Notes under the pieces: generated by a model
The model's database searches: none
Told to the model about the DNA's origin: nothing
Seen by the model: only the letters and a program-made list of their open reading frames with translations
Assembly: GCA_945873205.1 (NCBI GenBank)
Contig: CAMCCC010000015.1
Location: 1-52,344, forward strand
Direction: 5' to 3'
Source of the DNA: an uncultured bacterium
GTDB lineage: Bacteria > Bacillota > Clostridia > Oscillospirales > Oscillospiraceae
Length of the DNA: 52,344 bases
Program-made: the position numbers and the translations under genes
Shown: piece by piece, positions 24,289 through 33,076 of the stretch
How the letters are laid out: every line of letters begins with the position of its first letter
How positions within the stretch are numbered: position 1 is the first letter of the stretch

Positions 24289-24329
24289 TCTCCACTATGC
24301 CCGTATACGGGCATAGTGGAGATTTTTTA
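24289..24329 (+). terminator. Terminator built on a 34-bp perfect palindrome
   Basis: Arms TCTCCACTATGCCCGTA and TACGGGCATAGTGGAGA (24289-24322) are exact complements with no spacer, followed by TTTTTT. It ends the two-gene small-protein unit. Confidence 0.85.
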
Positions 24330-24394
24330 TTGCTATCATGAGATGATAACAGCATTGACGGAAAGCATTATCTTCAGATAGCAGGGCAAACAAT

Positions 24395-24658
24395 ATGAAC
24401 AAAAAATATTCGCAGATCCTTGTGGATCGAATCCTTCTCCTTTGCAGGCAGCGGGGGATCTCAATCTATCAGCTGAGCCTTATGAGCGGCGTCAGTCATT
24501 CCACACTGGACAACTTTGTGAACCGAAAGACCTTCAACCCCAGGATCCGAACCCTGCACAAGATCGCCATCGCCTTCGGCATGACGCTGGCAGAATTTCT
24601 GGATTTCCCGGAGCTGAACAGCCATTCCTTTGATGATGAGAAGGAGGACGAGGACTAG
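24395..24658 (+). CDS. XRE-family (Cro/CI-type) transcriptional regulator
   Basis: An 87-aa protein that is one helix-turn-helix domain: ILLLCRQRGISIYQLSLMSG (helices 1-2), then VSHSTLDNFVNRKTFNPRIRTLHKIAIAFGM (recognition helix and beyond), ending in an acidic tail DDEKEDED. Small XRE proteins of this type are common in Clostridia; target unknown. It ends 8 nt from the stop of the convergent tdk gene, with a hairpin over both stops. Confidence 0.85.
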   Translation: MNKKYSQILVDRILLLCRQRGISIYQLSLMSGVSHSTLDNFVNRKTFNPRIRTLHKIAIAFGMTLAEFLDFPELNSHSFDDEKEDED

Positions 24659-24680
24659 GCGGGGGCTTATTCCCCCGCCT
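24657..24680. terminator. Hairpin over the facing stop codons of the XRE gene and tdk
   Basis: AGGCGGGGG (24657-24665) and CCCCCGCCT (24672-24680), loop CTTATT. The stem covers part of one stop codon and flanks the other. No clear T-run; a weak bidirectional terminator is possible. Confidence 0.45.
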
Positions 24681-25248
24681 GCTGGGCGATCCGCTGCTTC
24701 CAGCATTTGTGGCACATGGCCACATAGCTGTCATTGCCGCCCAGAAAGACCTGGTCCCCCTGGGTGATGATGCGGCCGGTGGCGTCAATGCGGGCATTGA
24801 CGGTGGCCTTGCGGCCGCAGGCGCAGACGGTTTTTATTTCGGTGAGGGAATCGGCCAGCTCCATCAGCCGCTGGGCACCGGGGAAAAAGTGGGTGAGAAA
24901 ATCCGTGCGCAGGCCGAAGCACAGCACGGGAATATCCTCCTCATCCACCAGCTGGCGCAGCTGGTCAATCTGGGCCGGGGTGAAGAACTGGGCCTCGTCG
25001 GCAATGATCACATCGTGGCCCGGCTGCTTTTGATATTCGGCAATAATATCCTGCTCCGGGGTGATGACCTGGGCCCGGGCCTCCAGGCCGATGCGGCTTT
25101 TGATCACGTCGGCCCCGTCCCGGGTGTCCACGCTGGGCTTGATGAGCCAGACGGACATGCCCAGCTCCATATAATTAAAGCGGGTGATCAGGGCCTGGGC
25201 GGTCTTGGAGGAGCCCATGGCTCCATATTTGAAATAGAGTTTAGCCAT
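24667..25248 (-). CDS. tdk: Thymidine kinase
   Basis: Phosphorylates thymidine (and deoxyuridine) with ATP in pyrimidine salvage. The 193-aa type-II kinase shows the P-loop GAMGSSKT (residues 9-16), the IIADEAQFF motif with the catalytic Glu (about 86-94), and the zinc lasso cysteines CACGRKA and CHKC. The ATG at 25248 (MAKLYFKYG) has AAAGGTG upstream and lies inside the end of udk, overlapping it by 8 nt. The frame opens further upstream (25266) without support. Transcribed with udk. Confidence 0.96.
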   Translation of the reverse strand: MAKLYFKYGAMGSSKTAQALITRFNYMELGMSVWLIKPSVDTRDGADVIKSRIGLEARAQVITPEQDIIAEYQKQPGHDVIIADEAQFFTPAQIDQLRQLVDEEDIPVLCFGLRTDFLTHFFPGAQRLMELADSLTEIKTVCACGRKATVNARIDATGRIITQGDQVFLGGNDSYVAMCHKCWKQRIAQQAGE

Positions 25249-25873
25249 TGTTTTTACACCTTTCAATATGGGCGCGCACCCGCTCCATCACCATTTCCAT
25301 GGCCACCTGGTTATGGCCGCCCTCGGGGATGATGATATCCGCATTGCGCTTGGAGGGCTCCACGAACTGTTCATGCATGGGCTTGACGGTGCTGAGGTAC
25401 TGGTTCACCACGCTGTCCAGACTGCGGCCCCGGTCCCGCACGTCCCGGACGATGCGGCGGAGGATGCGCACGTCGGCGTCGGTATCCACATAGATTTTGA
25501 TATCCATCTGCTGGCACAGCTCCCGGCTCTGGAAAATCAGGATGCCCTCCACGATGATCACCTTGGCGGGCTTGACCACAATGACCTTATCGGAGCGGTC
25601 ATGAATGGTGTAGTCATACACCGGGCAGGTGACGCTGCGGCCGGCCTTCAGGTCCTTGACGGCCTGGATCAGCAGGTCGGTATCGAAGGAATCGGGATGG
25701 TCGTAATTGAGCCTGGAGCGCTCCTCATAGCTCATGTTATGGTGGGCCTTATAATAATTGTCGTGGTAGATGACGGACACGTCCCCGCCAAAGCGCTGCA
25801 TCAGCTTTTTGGTGATGGTGGTCTTGCCGCTGCCGGTGCCGCCGGCGATACCGACGACCATGATATCGTCCAT
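25241..25873 (-). CDS. udk: Uridine/cytidine kinase
   Basis: Phosphorylates uridine and cytidine to UMP and CMP. The 210-aa protein has the P-loop GGTGSGKT (residues 11-18), the substrate block YHDNYYKAHHNM and NYDHPDSFD, and the conserved RRIVRDVRDRGRS lid, all typical of Udk. Normal length. It overlaps tdk by 8 nt, forming a two-gene pyrimidine salvage operon opposite deoD and the nucleoside transporter. Confidence 0.96.
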   Translation of the reverse strand: MDDIMVVGIAGGTGSGKTTITKKLMQRFGGDVSVIYHDNYYKAHHNMSYEERSRLNYDHPDSFDTDLLIQAVKDLKAGRSVTCPVYDYTIHDRSDKVIVVKPAKVIIVEGILIFQSRELCQQMDIKIYVDTDADVRILRRIVRDVRDRGRSLDSVVNQYLSTVKPMHEQFVEPSKRNADIIIPEGGHNQVAMEMVMERVRAHIERCKNNG

Positions 25874-25951
25874 GGGTATACCCCCTATCTGTTTTTCGTC
25901 CTTATTCTAGCATATCCTTTCTATGGTTTCAATTTCTAATCGCCGCTAAAT

Positions 25952-25980
25952 TTGACTTTTGGTTTTTTCTACACTATAAT
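25952..25980 (+). promoter_or_regulatory. Promoter of deoD
   Basis: TTGACT (25952-25957), 17-bp spacer, perfect TATAAT (25975-25980), 37 bp before the ATG. Confidence 0.85.
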
Positions 25981-26017
25981 TTGTTCAAAAACAATACAAT
26001 TCATGGAGGTATCGCCA

Positions 26018-26746
26018 ATGTCAATCCCTACTCCCCATATTGCGGCGGCAAAAGAGCAGATCGCCAAGACCGTGCTGATGCCCGGCGACCCGCTGCGGGC
26101 CAAGTTCATCGCGGAAAACTTTCTCACGGACCCGGTGCTGGTGAATAACGTCCGGGGCGTCCAGGGCCACACCGGCACCTGGAAGGGCGTGCCGGTGACG
26201 GTGATGGCCTCGGGCATGGGCATCCCGGCCATCGGCATCTACAGCTGGGAGCTGTTCAACTTCTACGATGTGGACAACATCATCCGCGTCGGCTCCGCCG
26301 GGGCGCTGCGGGACGACCTGAAGCTGATGGATATCGTGGCCGGTCAGGGCGCCTGCACCAACTCCAACTACATCAACACCTTCGGCGTGAAGGGCAGCTT
26401 TGCCCCCATTGCCGACTTCACCCTGCTGAGCGCGGCGGTGGAGGCCGCCCGGGAGCACGGGGTGGATATGAAGGTGGGCAACATCCTCTCCTCTGATACC
26501 TTCTACGCCGCCGAGGGGCAGAACGGCAACGACCAGTGGAAGCGCATGGGCGTGATGGCCGTTGAGATGGAGGCCGCCGGCCTCTACTGCAACGCCGCCT
26601 ACGCCGGAAAGCGGGCCCTGTGCATCTGCACCATATCCGACCATCTGTACCGGGAGGAATACCTGAGTTCGGACCAGCGGCAGACTTCCTTCACCCAGAT
26701 GATGGAAATTGCCCTGGACACGGCGGTGAAGATGGCAGCCCTTTGA
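26018..26746 (+). CDS. deoD: Purine-nucleoside phosphorylase, DeoD type
   Basis: Cleaves purine (deoxy)ribonucleosides with phosphate into base and (deoxy)ribose-1-phosphate. The 242-aa protein is the hexameric DeoD type: PHIAAAKEQIAKTVLMPGDP start, GMGIPAIGIYSWELF, the RVGSAGAL block, VMAVEMEAAGLY and the catalytic Asp in TISDHL. The ATG at 26018 follows TGGAGG; the open frame from 25952 lies over the promoter. It stands before the BMP transporter operon, which has its own promoter. Confidence 0.96.
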   Translation: MSIPTPHIAAAKEQIAKTVLMPGDPLRAKFIAENFLTDPVLVNNVRGVQGHTGTWKGVPVTVMASGMGIPAIGIYSWELFNFYDVDNIIRVGSAGALRDDLKLMDIVAGQGACTNSNYINTFGVKGSFAPIADFTLLSAAVEAAREHGVDMKVGNILSSDTFYAAEGQNGNDQWKRMGVMAVEMEAAGLYCNAAYAGKRALCICTISDHLYREEYLSSDQRQTSFTQMMEIALDTAVKMAAL

Positions 26747-26796
26747 GAAATTCATAGTTTCATCATAAAAATGCCATTTTTTAGGCAAGTTTCTTC

Positions 26797-26826
26797 TTGA
26801 TTTGGACATAGTCACCGTGCTATAAT
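26797..26826 (+). promoter_or_regulatory. Promoter of the BMP lipoprotein gene
   Basis: TTGATT (26797-26802), 18-bp spacer, perfect TATAAT (26821-26826), 62 bp before the ATG. Confidence 0.65.
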
Positions 26827-26888
26827 TCAGAATGTGTGGGCACCACACAATTGTTACTTTGCAAGAAAAATTTTATGGAGGAAAAAAC

Positions 26889-27962
26889 ATGAAAAAGATT
26901 CTCGCACTTGTTCTGGCCCTGTGCATGGTCTTCGCCCTGTGCGCCTGCGGCGCCAAGACCGAGGCTCCCGCTGCTGAGGCTCCCGCTGCTGAGGCTCCCG
27001 CTGCTGAGGCTCCCGCTGCTGAGGCTCCCGCTGCCGAGGCTCCCGCCAAGGTCCGTATCGGTATGGTTACCGACGTGGGCGGCGTCAATGACAAGTCCTT
27101 CAACCAGACTTCCTGGGAAGGCCTGCAGGCTCTGGACCCCGAAGTTTTCGAGGTCAACTACCTGGAGAGCAAGACCGACGCTGACTACCAGACCAACATC
27201 AACACCTTCATCGATGAAGAGTACGACCTGATCATCTGCGTGGGCTACATGCTGGCTGACGCCACCCGTGAGGCCGCCGAGGCCAATCCCGAGCAGCTCT
27301 TCGCCATCATCGACGACGCTTCCATCGATCTGCCCAACGTTGCCTGCCTGATGTTCGCTCAGGAGCAGGCTTCCTACCTGGTGGGCCTGGTTGCCGGCGC
27401 TGTCACCGAGAGCAAGACCGTCGGTTACGTTCAGGGCATGGTTTCTGACAGCATGAACCTGTTCGGCATCGGCTACATCTCCGGTGTTCTGGAGTCCTGC
27501 CCCGAAGCCACCGTTCTGCAGTACAACGCCAACAACTTCGGCGACATCGCCGGCGGCTCCACCGCTGCCAAGGACATGATCACCAAGGGCGCTGACGTGA
27601 TCTACCACGCCGCCGGCGGCACCGGCATCGGTGTTATCAACGCCTGCGACGAGGAAGGCATCTGGGCCATCGGCGTTGACACCGACCAGTCCACCCTGGC
27701 TCCCGAGCACGTTCTGACCTCCGCCATGAAGCGCGTTGACGTTGCTTCTCAGGACATCGCCAAGGCTGTTGCCGAGGGCAACTTCACTGCCGGCATCCAC
27801 ATGTACGACCTGTCCAACGGCGGTGTTGACCTGGCTCCCACCCGGGACCACATCCCCGCTGACGTTCTGGAGACCGTCGAGGCTGCCAAGGCCGCTATCA
27901 TCGCCGGTGAGAAGTCCGTTCCCACCTCCGTTGAAGATTGCCCCGCCTTCACCCTCAGCTGA
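26889..27962 (+). CDS. BMP-family nucleoside-binding ABC lipoprotein
   Basis: The extracytoplasmic binding lipoprotein of a nucleoside importer (PnrA/BmpA/NupN type). It has 357 aa: signal and lipobox LCAC (Cys20), a linker of EAPAA repeats (about 25-52), then the BMP fold with RIGMVTDVGGVNDKSFNQ, IDEEYDLIICVGYML and YHAAGGTGIGVINAC. The ATG at 26889 has a GGAGG site upstream. Codon use is biased to a few codons, suggesting high expression. A strong terminator follows, so it can be made in excess over the ATPase and permeases downstream, as is common for binding proteins. Confidence 0.93.
   Translation: MKKILALVLALCMVFALCACGAKTEAPAAEAPAAEAPAAEAPAAEAPAAEAPAKVRIGMVTDVGGVNDKSFNQTSWEGLQALDPEVFEVNYLESKTDADYQTNINTFIDEEYDLIICVGYMLADATREAAEANPEQLFAIIDDASIDLPNVACLMFAQEQASYLVGLVAGAVTESKTVGYVQGMVSDSMNLFGIGYISGVLESCPEATVLQYNANNFGDIAGGSTAAKDMITKGADVIYHAAGGTGIGVINACDEEGIWAIGVDTDQSTLAPEHVLTSAMKRVDVASQDIAKAVAEGNFTAGIHMYDLSNGGVDLAPTRDHIPADVLETVEAAKAAIIAGEKSVPTSVEDCPAFTLS
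26961..27047. repeat. 15-bp tandem repeats encoding EAPAA
   Basis: GAGGCTCCCGCTGCT is repeated five times (the fifth with one change) plus a partial copy, giving the linker between lipid anchor and binding domain. In-frame copy-number change by slippage is likely. Confidence 0.95.
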
Positions 27963-27985
27963 TTTCCAGCAAATCTGATTTCCTG

Positions 27986-28021
27986 CCGCCCCCTGAGCTT
28001 TGCTCAGGGGGCGGTTTTTTT
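27986..28021 (+). terminator. Terminator after the BMP gene
   Basis: 13-bp perfect stem CCGCCCCCTGAGC-TTT-GCTCAGGGGGCGG followed by seven Ts. It would make downstream transporter genes depend on read-through or on a promoter in 28022-28171. Confidence 0.9.
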
Positions 28022-28171
28022 GGATTTTCTGAAAGAAAATATAGAAAAAATAAGGCATGTATGTTAGAATGTTGTGTAATCTCTAAATTCTGCCGGCAAG
28101 ACGCCGCGGTCTCTGCCGCCGCGCGGCGGCGCGTAATTTATATTATTTATATGATAAAGGAGCGATAGGCT

Positions 28172-29362
28172 ATGATTCCCTACTATCAGATCAGAAGTCC
28201 GCTGTCTCAGATTACTGAGGAAAAAATGACCCGCTATATCGGCGCTCTTTCGGAGGTGCTGGGCGAAAACCTGGAAAAGGTTTCTCTGGAGCAGTATCTG
28301 GATGAGAATTTTGCACTGCTGTATGTGGCTTCCGGCGGCAGCGAGGGCTTTTTCCTGGAGGTATTTGAGCAGCTGAAGGCCCGCCACTGCTACATCCTCA
28401 CCAGTGGGGAGAGCAATTCCCTGGCCGCCTCCATGGAGATCCTCAGCTTCCTGCGCAAGCACGGCGGCAGCGGGGAAATCCTCCACGGCGACACGGAGCA
28501 GGTAGCCGCCAGAATCCGAAGCCTGACCAATGCCCACCGGGCCCTGGCCAGCCTCCGGGGCAAGAAGCTGGGCTGCATCGGCGCTCCCTCGGACTGGCTT
28601 ATCGCCTGCAACTACAGCCCGGACGCCATGATGGAGAAGCTGGGCCTGGGCTTTGTGAGCATCGAAATTGACGAGCTGCTCCGGGAGTATGAGAAAAAGG
28701 AGTACCCGGAGAATGAGTACACCCGGCTCTTTAAGAGCAAGGACTTTGACCCGGCGGAGATCGAAAAGGCCCTGTATGTCTACGGCGCCATGAAACGTCT
28801 GTGCGACAGGTATCAGCTCTGCGGCGTAACGGTGCGCTGCTTCGACCTGCTGGACACGATCCACACCACCGGCTGCCTGGCCCTGGCCATTCTGAACGCG
28901 GAAGGGATCTACGGCGGCTGCGAGGGCGATGTGCCTGCGCTGCTGTCCATGGCAGTTTTGGGCGCCATCACCGGAGAGCCCATGTTCCTCTGCAATCCCA
29001 GCCGCTTCGACACCAAGGCAGGCACCGCCCTGTTCGCCCACTGCACCATCCCGCCCACCATGCTCAAGGAATTCTGCCTCAATACCCACTTTGAGTCCGG
29101 CATCGGCGTGGCAGTGCAGGGCAAGTTTGCGGAGGACGACTGCACCATCTTCAAGTGCGAAGGGGACCTGTCCCGCTTCCACGCCCAGGAGGGCCACATC
29201 ATCGATACGCCCTTCAGCGATATGCTCTGCCGCACCCAGATCAAGGTGCAGCTGGACGACTTCTCCTATTTCCTCACCCGGCCCATCAATAACCATCATA
29301 TCATCTGCCGCGGCAGACACGCCGCGGACGCGGAAGCCTTCTTCCGGCTCCTGCAGGCGTAA
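28172..29362 (+). CDS. L-fucose/L-arabinose isomerase-like protein in a nucleoside transport operon
   Basis: A 396-aa cytoplasmic protein of the FucI/AraA-like superfamily. Supporting features are GCIGAPSDWLIA near residue 133, CFDLL then the metal-site-like GGCEGDVPALLSM (about 250-262), and the C-terminal NHHIICRGRHAADAEAF, which matches the conserved NHH...G end of fucose-isomerase-like proteins. It is shorter than true FucI (~590 aa). These enzymes interconvert aldoses and ketoses with a divalent metal. It lies between the BMP lipoprotein and the ABC ATPase, 23 nt before the latter, so it is co-transcribed with a nucleoside importer. Substrate unknown; a pentose from nucleosides is the natural guess. 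Confidence 0.75.
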   Translation: MIPYYQIRSPLSQITEEKMTRYIGALSEVLGENLEKVSLEQYLDENFALLYVASGGSEGFFLEVFEQLKARHCYILTSGESNSLAASMEILSFLRKHGGSGEILHGDTEQVAARIRSLTNAHRALASLRGKKLGCIGAPSDWLIACNYSPDAMMEKLGLGFVSIEIDELLREYEKKEYPENEYTRLFKSKDFDPAEIEKALYVYGAMKRLCDRYQLCGVTVRCFDLLDTIHTTGCLALAILNAEGIYGGCEGDVPALLSMAVLGAITGEPMFLCNPSRFDTKAGTALFAHCTIPPTMLKEFCLNTHFESGIGVAVQGKFAEDDCTIFKCEGDLSRFHAQEGHIIDTPFSDMLCRTQIKVQLDDFSYFLTRPINNHHIICRGRHAADAEAFFRLLQA

Positions 29363-29385
29363 TTATCCTTTAAGGGGGCGTCAAC

Positions 29386-30927
29386 TTGTCAAAAGAATTC
29401 GTGGACCTGAATACCCCCGTCATTGAAATGCGGGATATTGTCAAAAAATTCGGCGATTTCGTGGCCAATGACGGCATCAACCTTACTGTCCACAAAGGTG
29501 AAATCCATGCGATCCTGGGCGAAAACGGCGCAGGCAAATCCACGCTGATGAACCAGCTTTACGGCCTTCTCAAGCCCACCTCCGGCCAGATCCTGGTCAA
29601 CGGCAAAGCCATTGAAATGAGCAATCCCCGGGATGCCATCAACGCGGGGATCGGCATGGTGCATCAGCACTTCATGCTGATCCAGCCCTTCACCGTCACA
29701 GAGAATATCGTGCTGGGCACCGAGCCGAGAAAGGGAATTACCCTGGATATGGCGGAGGCCCGGAAAAACGTGCAGGAGATTTCCGAGCGCTACGGCCTTT
29801 CCATCGACCCCGACGCGAAAATTGAAGACATCTCCGTGGGCATGCAGCAGCGTGTGGAGATTCTGAAGGCGCTGTACCGTGGGGCGGACATCCTGATTCT
29901 GGACGAGCCCACCTCCTCCCTCACCCCCCAGGAGATCGAGGATCTGATCGGCATCATGCGGAATCTGACCCGGGACGGGAAGAGCATCATCCTCATTACC
30001 CACAAGCTGAAGGAAATCAAGGAATCTGCCGATTTCTGCACCATCATCCGCCAGGGCAAGTACATCGCCACGGTGGACGTGGAACAGGTGGATGAGAACG
30101 AGCTGGCCAGCATGATGGTGGGCCGCAACGTCAGCTTTAAGGTGAATAAGCCGGACCAGACCCCGGGCGATGTGGTGCTGGATGTGAAGGATCTGCACTG
30201 CAAGGACTACCGGGATGTGGAGGTGGTCAAGGGGCTGAATCTGCAGGTGCGCCGCGGTGAGATCGTGGGCATTGCCGGTATCGACGGCAACGGCCAGACG
30301 GAGCTGGTGGAAGTGATCACCGGCTTGCGGAAGGGCACCTCCGGCCAGGTCCTGGTCAATGGCGTGGACGTGTTCAACAAGCCGCCCCGCTTTGGCTTTG
30401 ACCACGGGGTATCCAGCATCCCCGCCGACCGGCAGAAGCACGGCCTGGTGCTGGACTTTACCATCGAGGACAACCTGATCCTGCAAAACTATGGGGAGGA
30501 GCCTTATTCCAGGCACGCCATCTTCAACCGGCCTGCCATTTTCTCCCACGCCACCGAATCCATCGAGAATTTTGATATCCGTCCCCGGAACAGCGAGAAG
30601 CGGACGGCGGGCACCCTCTCCGGCGGCAACCAGCAAAAGGTCATCATCGCCCGCGAGGTGCAGAACGACAAAGACCTGCTCATCGCCGTCAACCCCACCC
30701 GGGGTCTGGACGTGGGCGCCATCGAATATGTGCACGAGTACATCGTGGAGCAGCGCAACAAGGGCAAAGCCGTGCTGCTGGTCTCCTTCGAGCTGGACGA
30801 AATCATGAGTCTTTCTGACGTGATCGGCGTAATCTTTGACGGGCAGATCGTCAGCTCCATCCCCGGCAAGGAGGCCAATGAGAACGACCTGGGCCTGATG
30901 ATGGCAGGAGGAAAAAAGAATGGATAA
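29386..30927 (+). CDS. Nucleoside ABC transporter ATPase with two ABC domains (NupO-type)
   Basis: A 513-aa double ATPase that powers the BMP-dependent importer. Domain 1: Walker A GENGAGKS (45-52), signature ISVGMQQR and Walker B ILILDEPTSSL. Domain 2: degenerate P-loop GIDGNGQTE, signature LSGGNQQK, and the Walker B region LLIAVNPTRGLD, as is normal for RbsA/NupO-type proteins. The start is TTG at 29386, 8 nt after AAGGGGG; no ATG is suitably placed before the conserved domain. It overlaps the permease gene by 8 nt. Confidence 0.95.
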   Translation: MSKEFVDLNTPVIEMRDIVKKFGDFVANDGINLTVHKGEIHAILGENGAGKSTLMNQLYGLLKPTSGQILVNGKAIEMSNPRDAINAGIGMVHQHFMLIQPFTVTENIVLGTEPRKGITLDMAEARKNVQEISERYGLSIDPDAKIEDISVGMQQRVEILKALYRGADILILDEPTSSLTPQEIEDLIGIMRNLTRDGKSIILITHKLKEIKESADFCTIIRQGKYIATVDVEQVDENELASMMVGRNVSFKVNKPDQTPGDVVLDVKDLHCKDYRDVEVVKGLNLQVRRGEIVGIAGIDGNGQTELVEVITGLRKGTSGQVLVNGVDVFNKPPRFGFDHGVSSIPADRQKHGLVLDFTIEDNLILQNYGEEPYSRHAIFNRPAIFSHATESIENFDIRPRNSEKRTAGTLSGGNQQKVIIAREVQNDKDLLIAVNPTRGLDVGAIEYVHEYIVEQRNKGKAVLLVSFELDEIMSLSDVIGVIFDGQIVSSIPGKEANENDLGLMMAGGKKNG

Positions 30928-32038
30928 AAAGAAAAGTTTTCTGGTGATTCTGTCGGAAACCCGCTTCCTCCATATCCTGCTGTCCATTATTCTGGGCTTT
31001 GTGGTGGGCGCGTTCTTCCTGGTGATCATGGGCCTGTCCGTGGGCGACGCCTATGGCCGGCTGCTCTCCAGTGTCACCAGCGTGAAGGGATTTTCCTACG
31101 TGGTGGTTTACGCCATCCCCTATATCGTCACCGGCCTTTCCGTGGCCTTTTCCTTCAAAACCGGCGTGTTCAACATCGGCGCTGAGGGCCAGTTCGTCAT
31201 GGGTTCCATGGCGGCCGCAGTGGTTGGTATTCTTCTGGGCGATCTGCCCAAGTTCGTGCTGATCCCCCTGTGCTTCCTGGCGGCCATGGCCGTGGGCGCG
31301 CTCTGGGGCATCATTGTGGCTCTGCTGAAAACCAAGCGGGGTATCAACGAAGTGCTGTCCATGATCATGTTCAACTGGATCGCCTTCTACCTCTCCAACT
31401 TCATTGCCGGCATCCCCGCCATTCACAGCGACGGTACTGCCGAAGCCACGAAAAACATATCCGCCAATGCCAGCACCCTGCTGAGCAAGGACTTTATCAG
31501 CCAGTACAAGCTGTGCCCCACTGCCAACTGGGGCATCCTGGTGGCCATCGTGCTGACGGTGGTGGTGTGGCTGATTATCGATAAGACCACCCTGGGCTAC
31601 CGGCTGAAGGCCGTGGGCTTCAACAAGTCCGCCGCAGAATACGGCGGCATCAATGTCAACCGCTCCATTCTGACCGCTCTGGCCATCTCCGGCGCGCTGG
31701 CCGGACTGGGCGGCGCGCTGCAGCTGATGGGTATGGGAAGCCGCATCAGCGTGTTCTCCAGTCAGGAAGGCTTCGGCTTCGCCGGGATCGTTGTGGCCCT
31801 GATGGGCTGCTCCAACCCCTTCGGCGTGCTTGCCGCGGGCCTGTTCTACGGTGCGCTGATCTATGGCGGCAGCAAGCTGAATCTGGTGGGCGCTCCCACC
31901 CAGCTGGTGAACGTGATCGTGGGTACGGTGGTGCTGTTCATCGCGATTTCCGTTATCTTTGAACGTATCAAGTACATTCAGCCCCGGGGCAGACGCAAGG
32001 CTGCCGCTGTTCAGGAAGGAAAGGAGGAGAGCAAGTAA
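30920..32038 (+). CDS. Nucleoside ABC transporter permease 1 (NupP-type)
   Basis: A 372-aa inner-membrane permease of the BPD_transp_2 class with about 8-10 membrane segments. Conserved parts include FKTGVFNIGAEGQFVMG and LLKTKRGINEVLSMIMFNWIAFYL, typical of NupP/YufP-like subunits. It pairs with the next gene to form the channel for the BMP nucleoside importer. The start overlaps the ATPase stop by 8 nt, with AGGAGG just upstream. Confidence 0.94.
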   Translation: MDKKKSFLVILSETRFLHILLSIILGFVVGAFFLVIMGLSVGDAYGRLLSSVTSVKGFSYVVVYAIPYIVTGLSVAFSFKTGVFNIGAEGQFVMGSMAAAVVGILLGDLPKFVLIPLCFLAAMAVGALWGIIVALLKTKRGINEVLSMIMFNWIAFYLSNFIAGIPAIHSDGTAEATKNISANASTLLSKDFISQYKLCPTANWGILVAIVLTVVVWLIIDKTTLGYRLKAVGFNKSAAEYGGINVNRSILTALAISGALAGLGGALQLMGMGSRISVFSSQEGFGFAGIVVALMGCSNPFGVLAAGLFYGALIYGGSKLNLVGAPTQLVNVIVGTVVLFIAISVIFERIKYIQPRGRRKAAAVQEGKEESK

Positions 32039-32983
32039 ATGTCAGGCTTTATCAGTGAATTTGGCATTATCCTGTATGCCACGCTCATTTACACCCCGCC
32101 CCTTCTTTACGCAGCGCTGGGTTCCTGCTTCTCTGAGGTTTCCGGCGTTGTGAACATCGGTATTGAAGGTATGATGACCGCCGGCGCCTTTACCGGCACC
32201 GTGGTGGCCTACTTCACCGGCAATCCCTGGATCGGCTTTATCTGCGGCGGTCTGGCGGGCATGCTCTTCGGCGCCATCCACGCCCTGGCCACAGTGAGAC
32301 TGGGGGCTGACCAGACCATTGCCGGCACCGCCATCAATATGCTGGGGCCGGGCATCGTCATCATGATTGCCAAGGTGCTTTTCAATTCCACCGACACCAT
32401 TCCCCTGACCTCGGAACAGAAGATCCCCATGCTGTTTCGCGGCGTGTTTGACACCAGCACCGTCTTTGGCCGCTTTATGGACAATGTGTTTGCCAACTAT
32501 GCCACCACCTATCTGGTGTTCCTGGCTGTGATCCTGGTGTGGTTCATCTTCTACAAGACCCGCTTCGGCCTGCGGCTGCGGGCCTGCGGCGAGCATCCCC
32601 AGGCCTGTGAGACCCTGGGCATCAACGTGATCGCCATGCGCTTCTGGTGCGTGTGTATCTCCGGCTTCCTGTCCGGTCTGGGCGGCGCCTGCGTGACCAT
32701 GGCTACCTCCAACCAGTTCCGCCCCATCTCCATCGTGGGTCAGGGCTTCATCGCCATCGCGGCGGTGATCTTCGGCAAATTCCGGCCCCAGGGCGCGCTG
32801 CTGGGCTGCCTGCTGTTCGGCTTCTGCTCCGGCCTGAAGGTGGTTCTGGGCGGCTCCTCCGGCGTCAACATGCACCTGATCTCCATGATCCCCTATGTGG
32901 TAACGGTGATCGTGCTGGTGCTGTTCGTGGGCAAGTCCCATGTTCCTTCCGCCAACGGCAAGCCCTACATCAAGTCCAAATAA
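32039..32983 (+). CDS. Nucleoside ABC transporter permease 2 (NupQ-type)
   Basis: A 314-aa inner-membrane permease, the second subunit of the importer. VVNIGIEGMMTAGAF and the later LRACGEHPQACETLGINV are characteristic of NupQ/YufQ-like proteins. The ATG follows the previous stop directly (TAAATG), with AAGGAGGAG upstream in the end of that gene. The transporter unit ends here; a hairpin lies at 33002-33037. Confidence 0.94.
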   Translation: MSGFISEFGIILYATLIYTPPLLYAALGSCFSEVSGVVNIGIEGMMTAGAFTGTVVAYFTGNPWIGFICGGLAGMLFGAIHALATVRLGADQTIAGTAINMLGPGIVIMIAKVLFNSTDTIPLTSEQKIPMLFRGVFDTSTVFGRFMDNVFANYATTYLVFLAVILVWFIFYKTRFGLRLRACGEHPQACETLGINVIAMRFWCVCISGFLSGLGGACVTMATSNQFRPISIVGQGFIAIAAVIFGKFRPQGALLGCLLFGFCSGLKVVLGGSSGVNMHLISMIPYVVTVIVLVLFVGKSHVPSANGKPYIKSK

Positions 32984-33001
32984 TTTCCTTTCCTTCTGCA
33001 T

Positions 33002-33037
33002 ATAACAAAGCCGGAGCGGCTGCTCCGGCTTCGTTAT
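33002..33037 (+). terminator. Hairpin after the nucleoside permease genes
   Basis: AAGCCGGAGC-GGCT-GCTCCGGCTT (33008-33031), extended by ATAAC/GTTAT. There is no T-run, so read-through to psuG is likely. Confidence 0.5.
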
Positions 33038-33076
33038 GACAAACTTCCATTCTACAAAAACACAAGGAGTAAAACC

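Noticed and set aside
26961-27047. Regular 15-bp repeats as a CRISPR array
   Set aside because: No spacers separate the repeats, and they encode an in-frame EAPAA linker.
30280-30320. Defective second Walker A in the nucleoside ATPase (GIDGNGQTE)
   Set aside because: A degenerate second P-loop is normal in RbsA/NupO-type double ATPases.
29389-31029. 546-codon minus-strand frame across the nucleoside ATPase
   Set aside because: Exactly antisense to a well-conserved ABC protein, with no recognisable domain.
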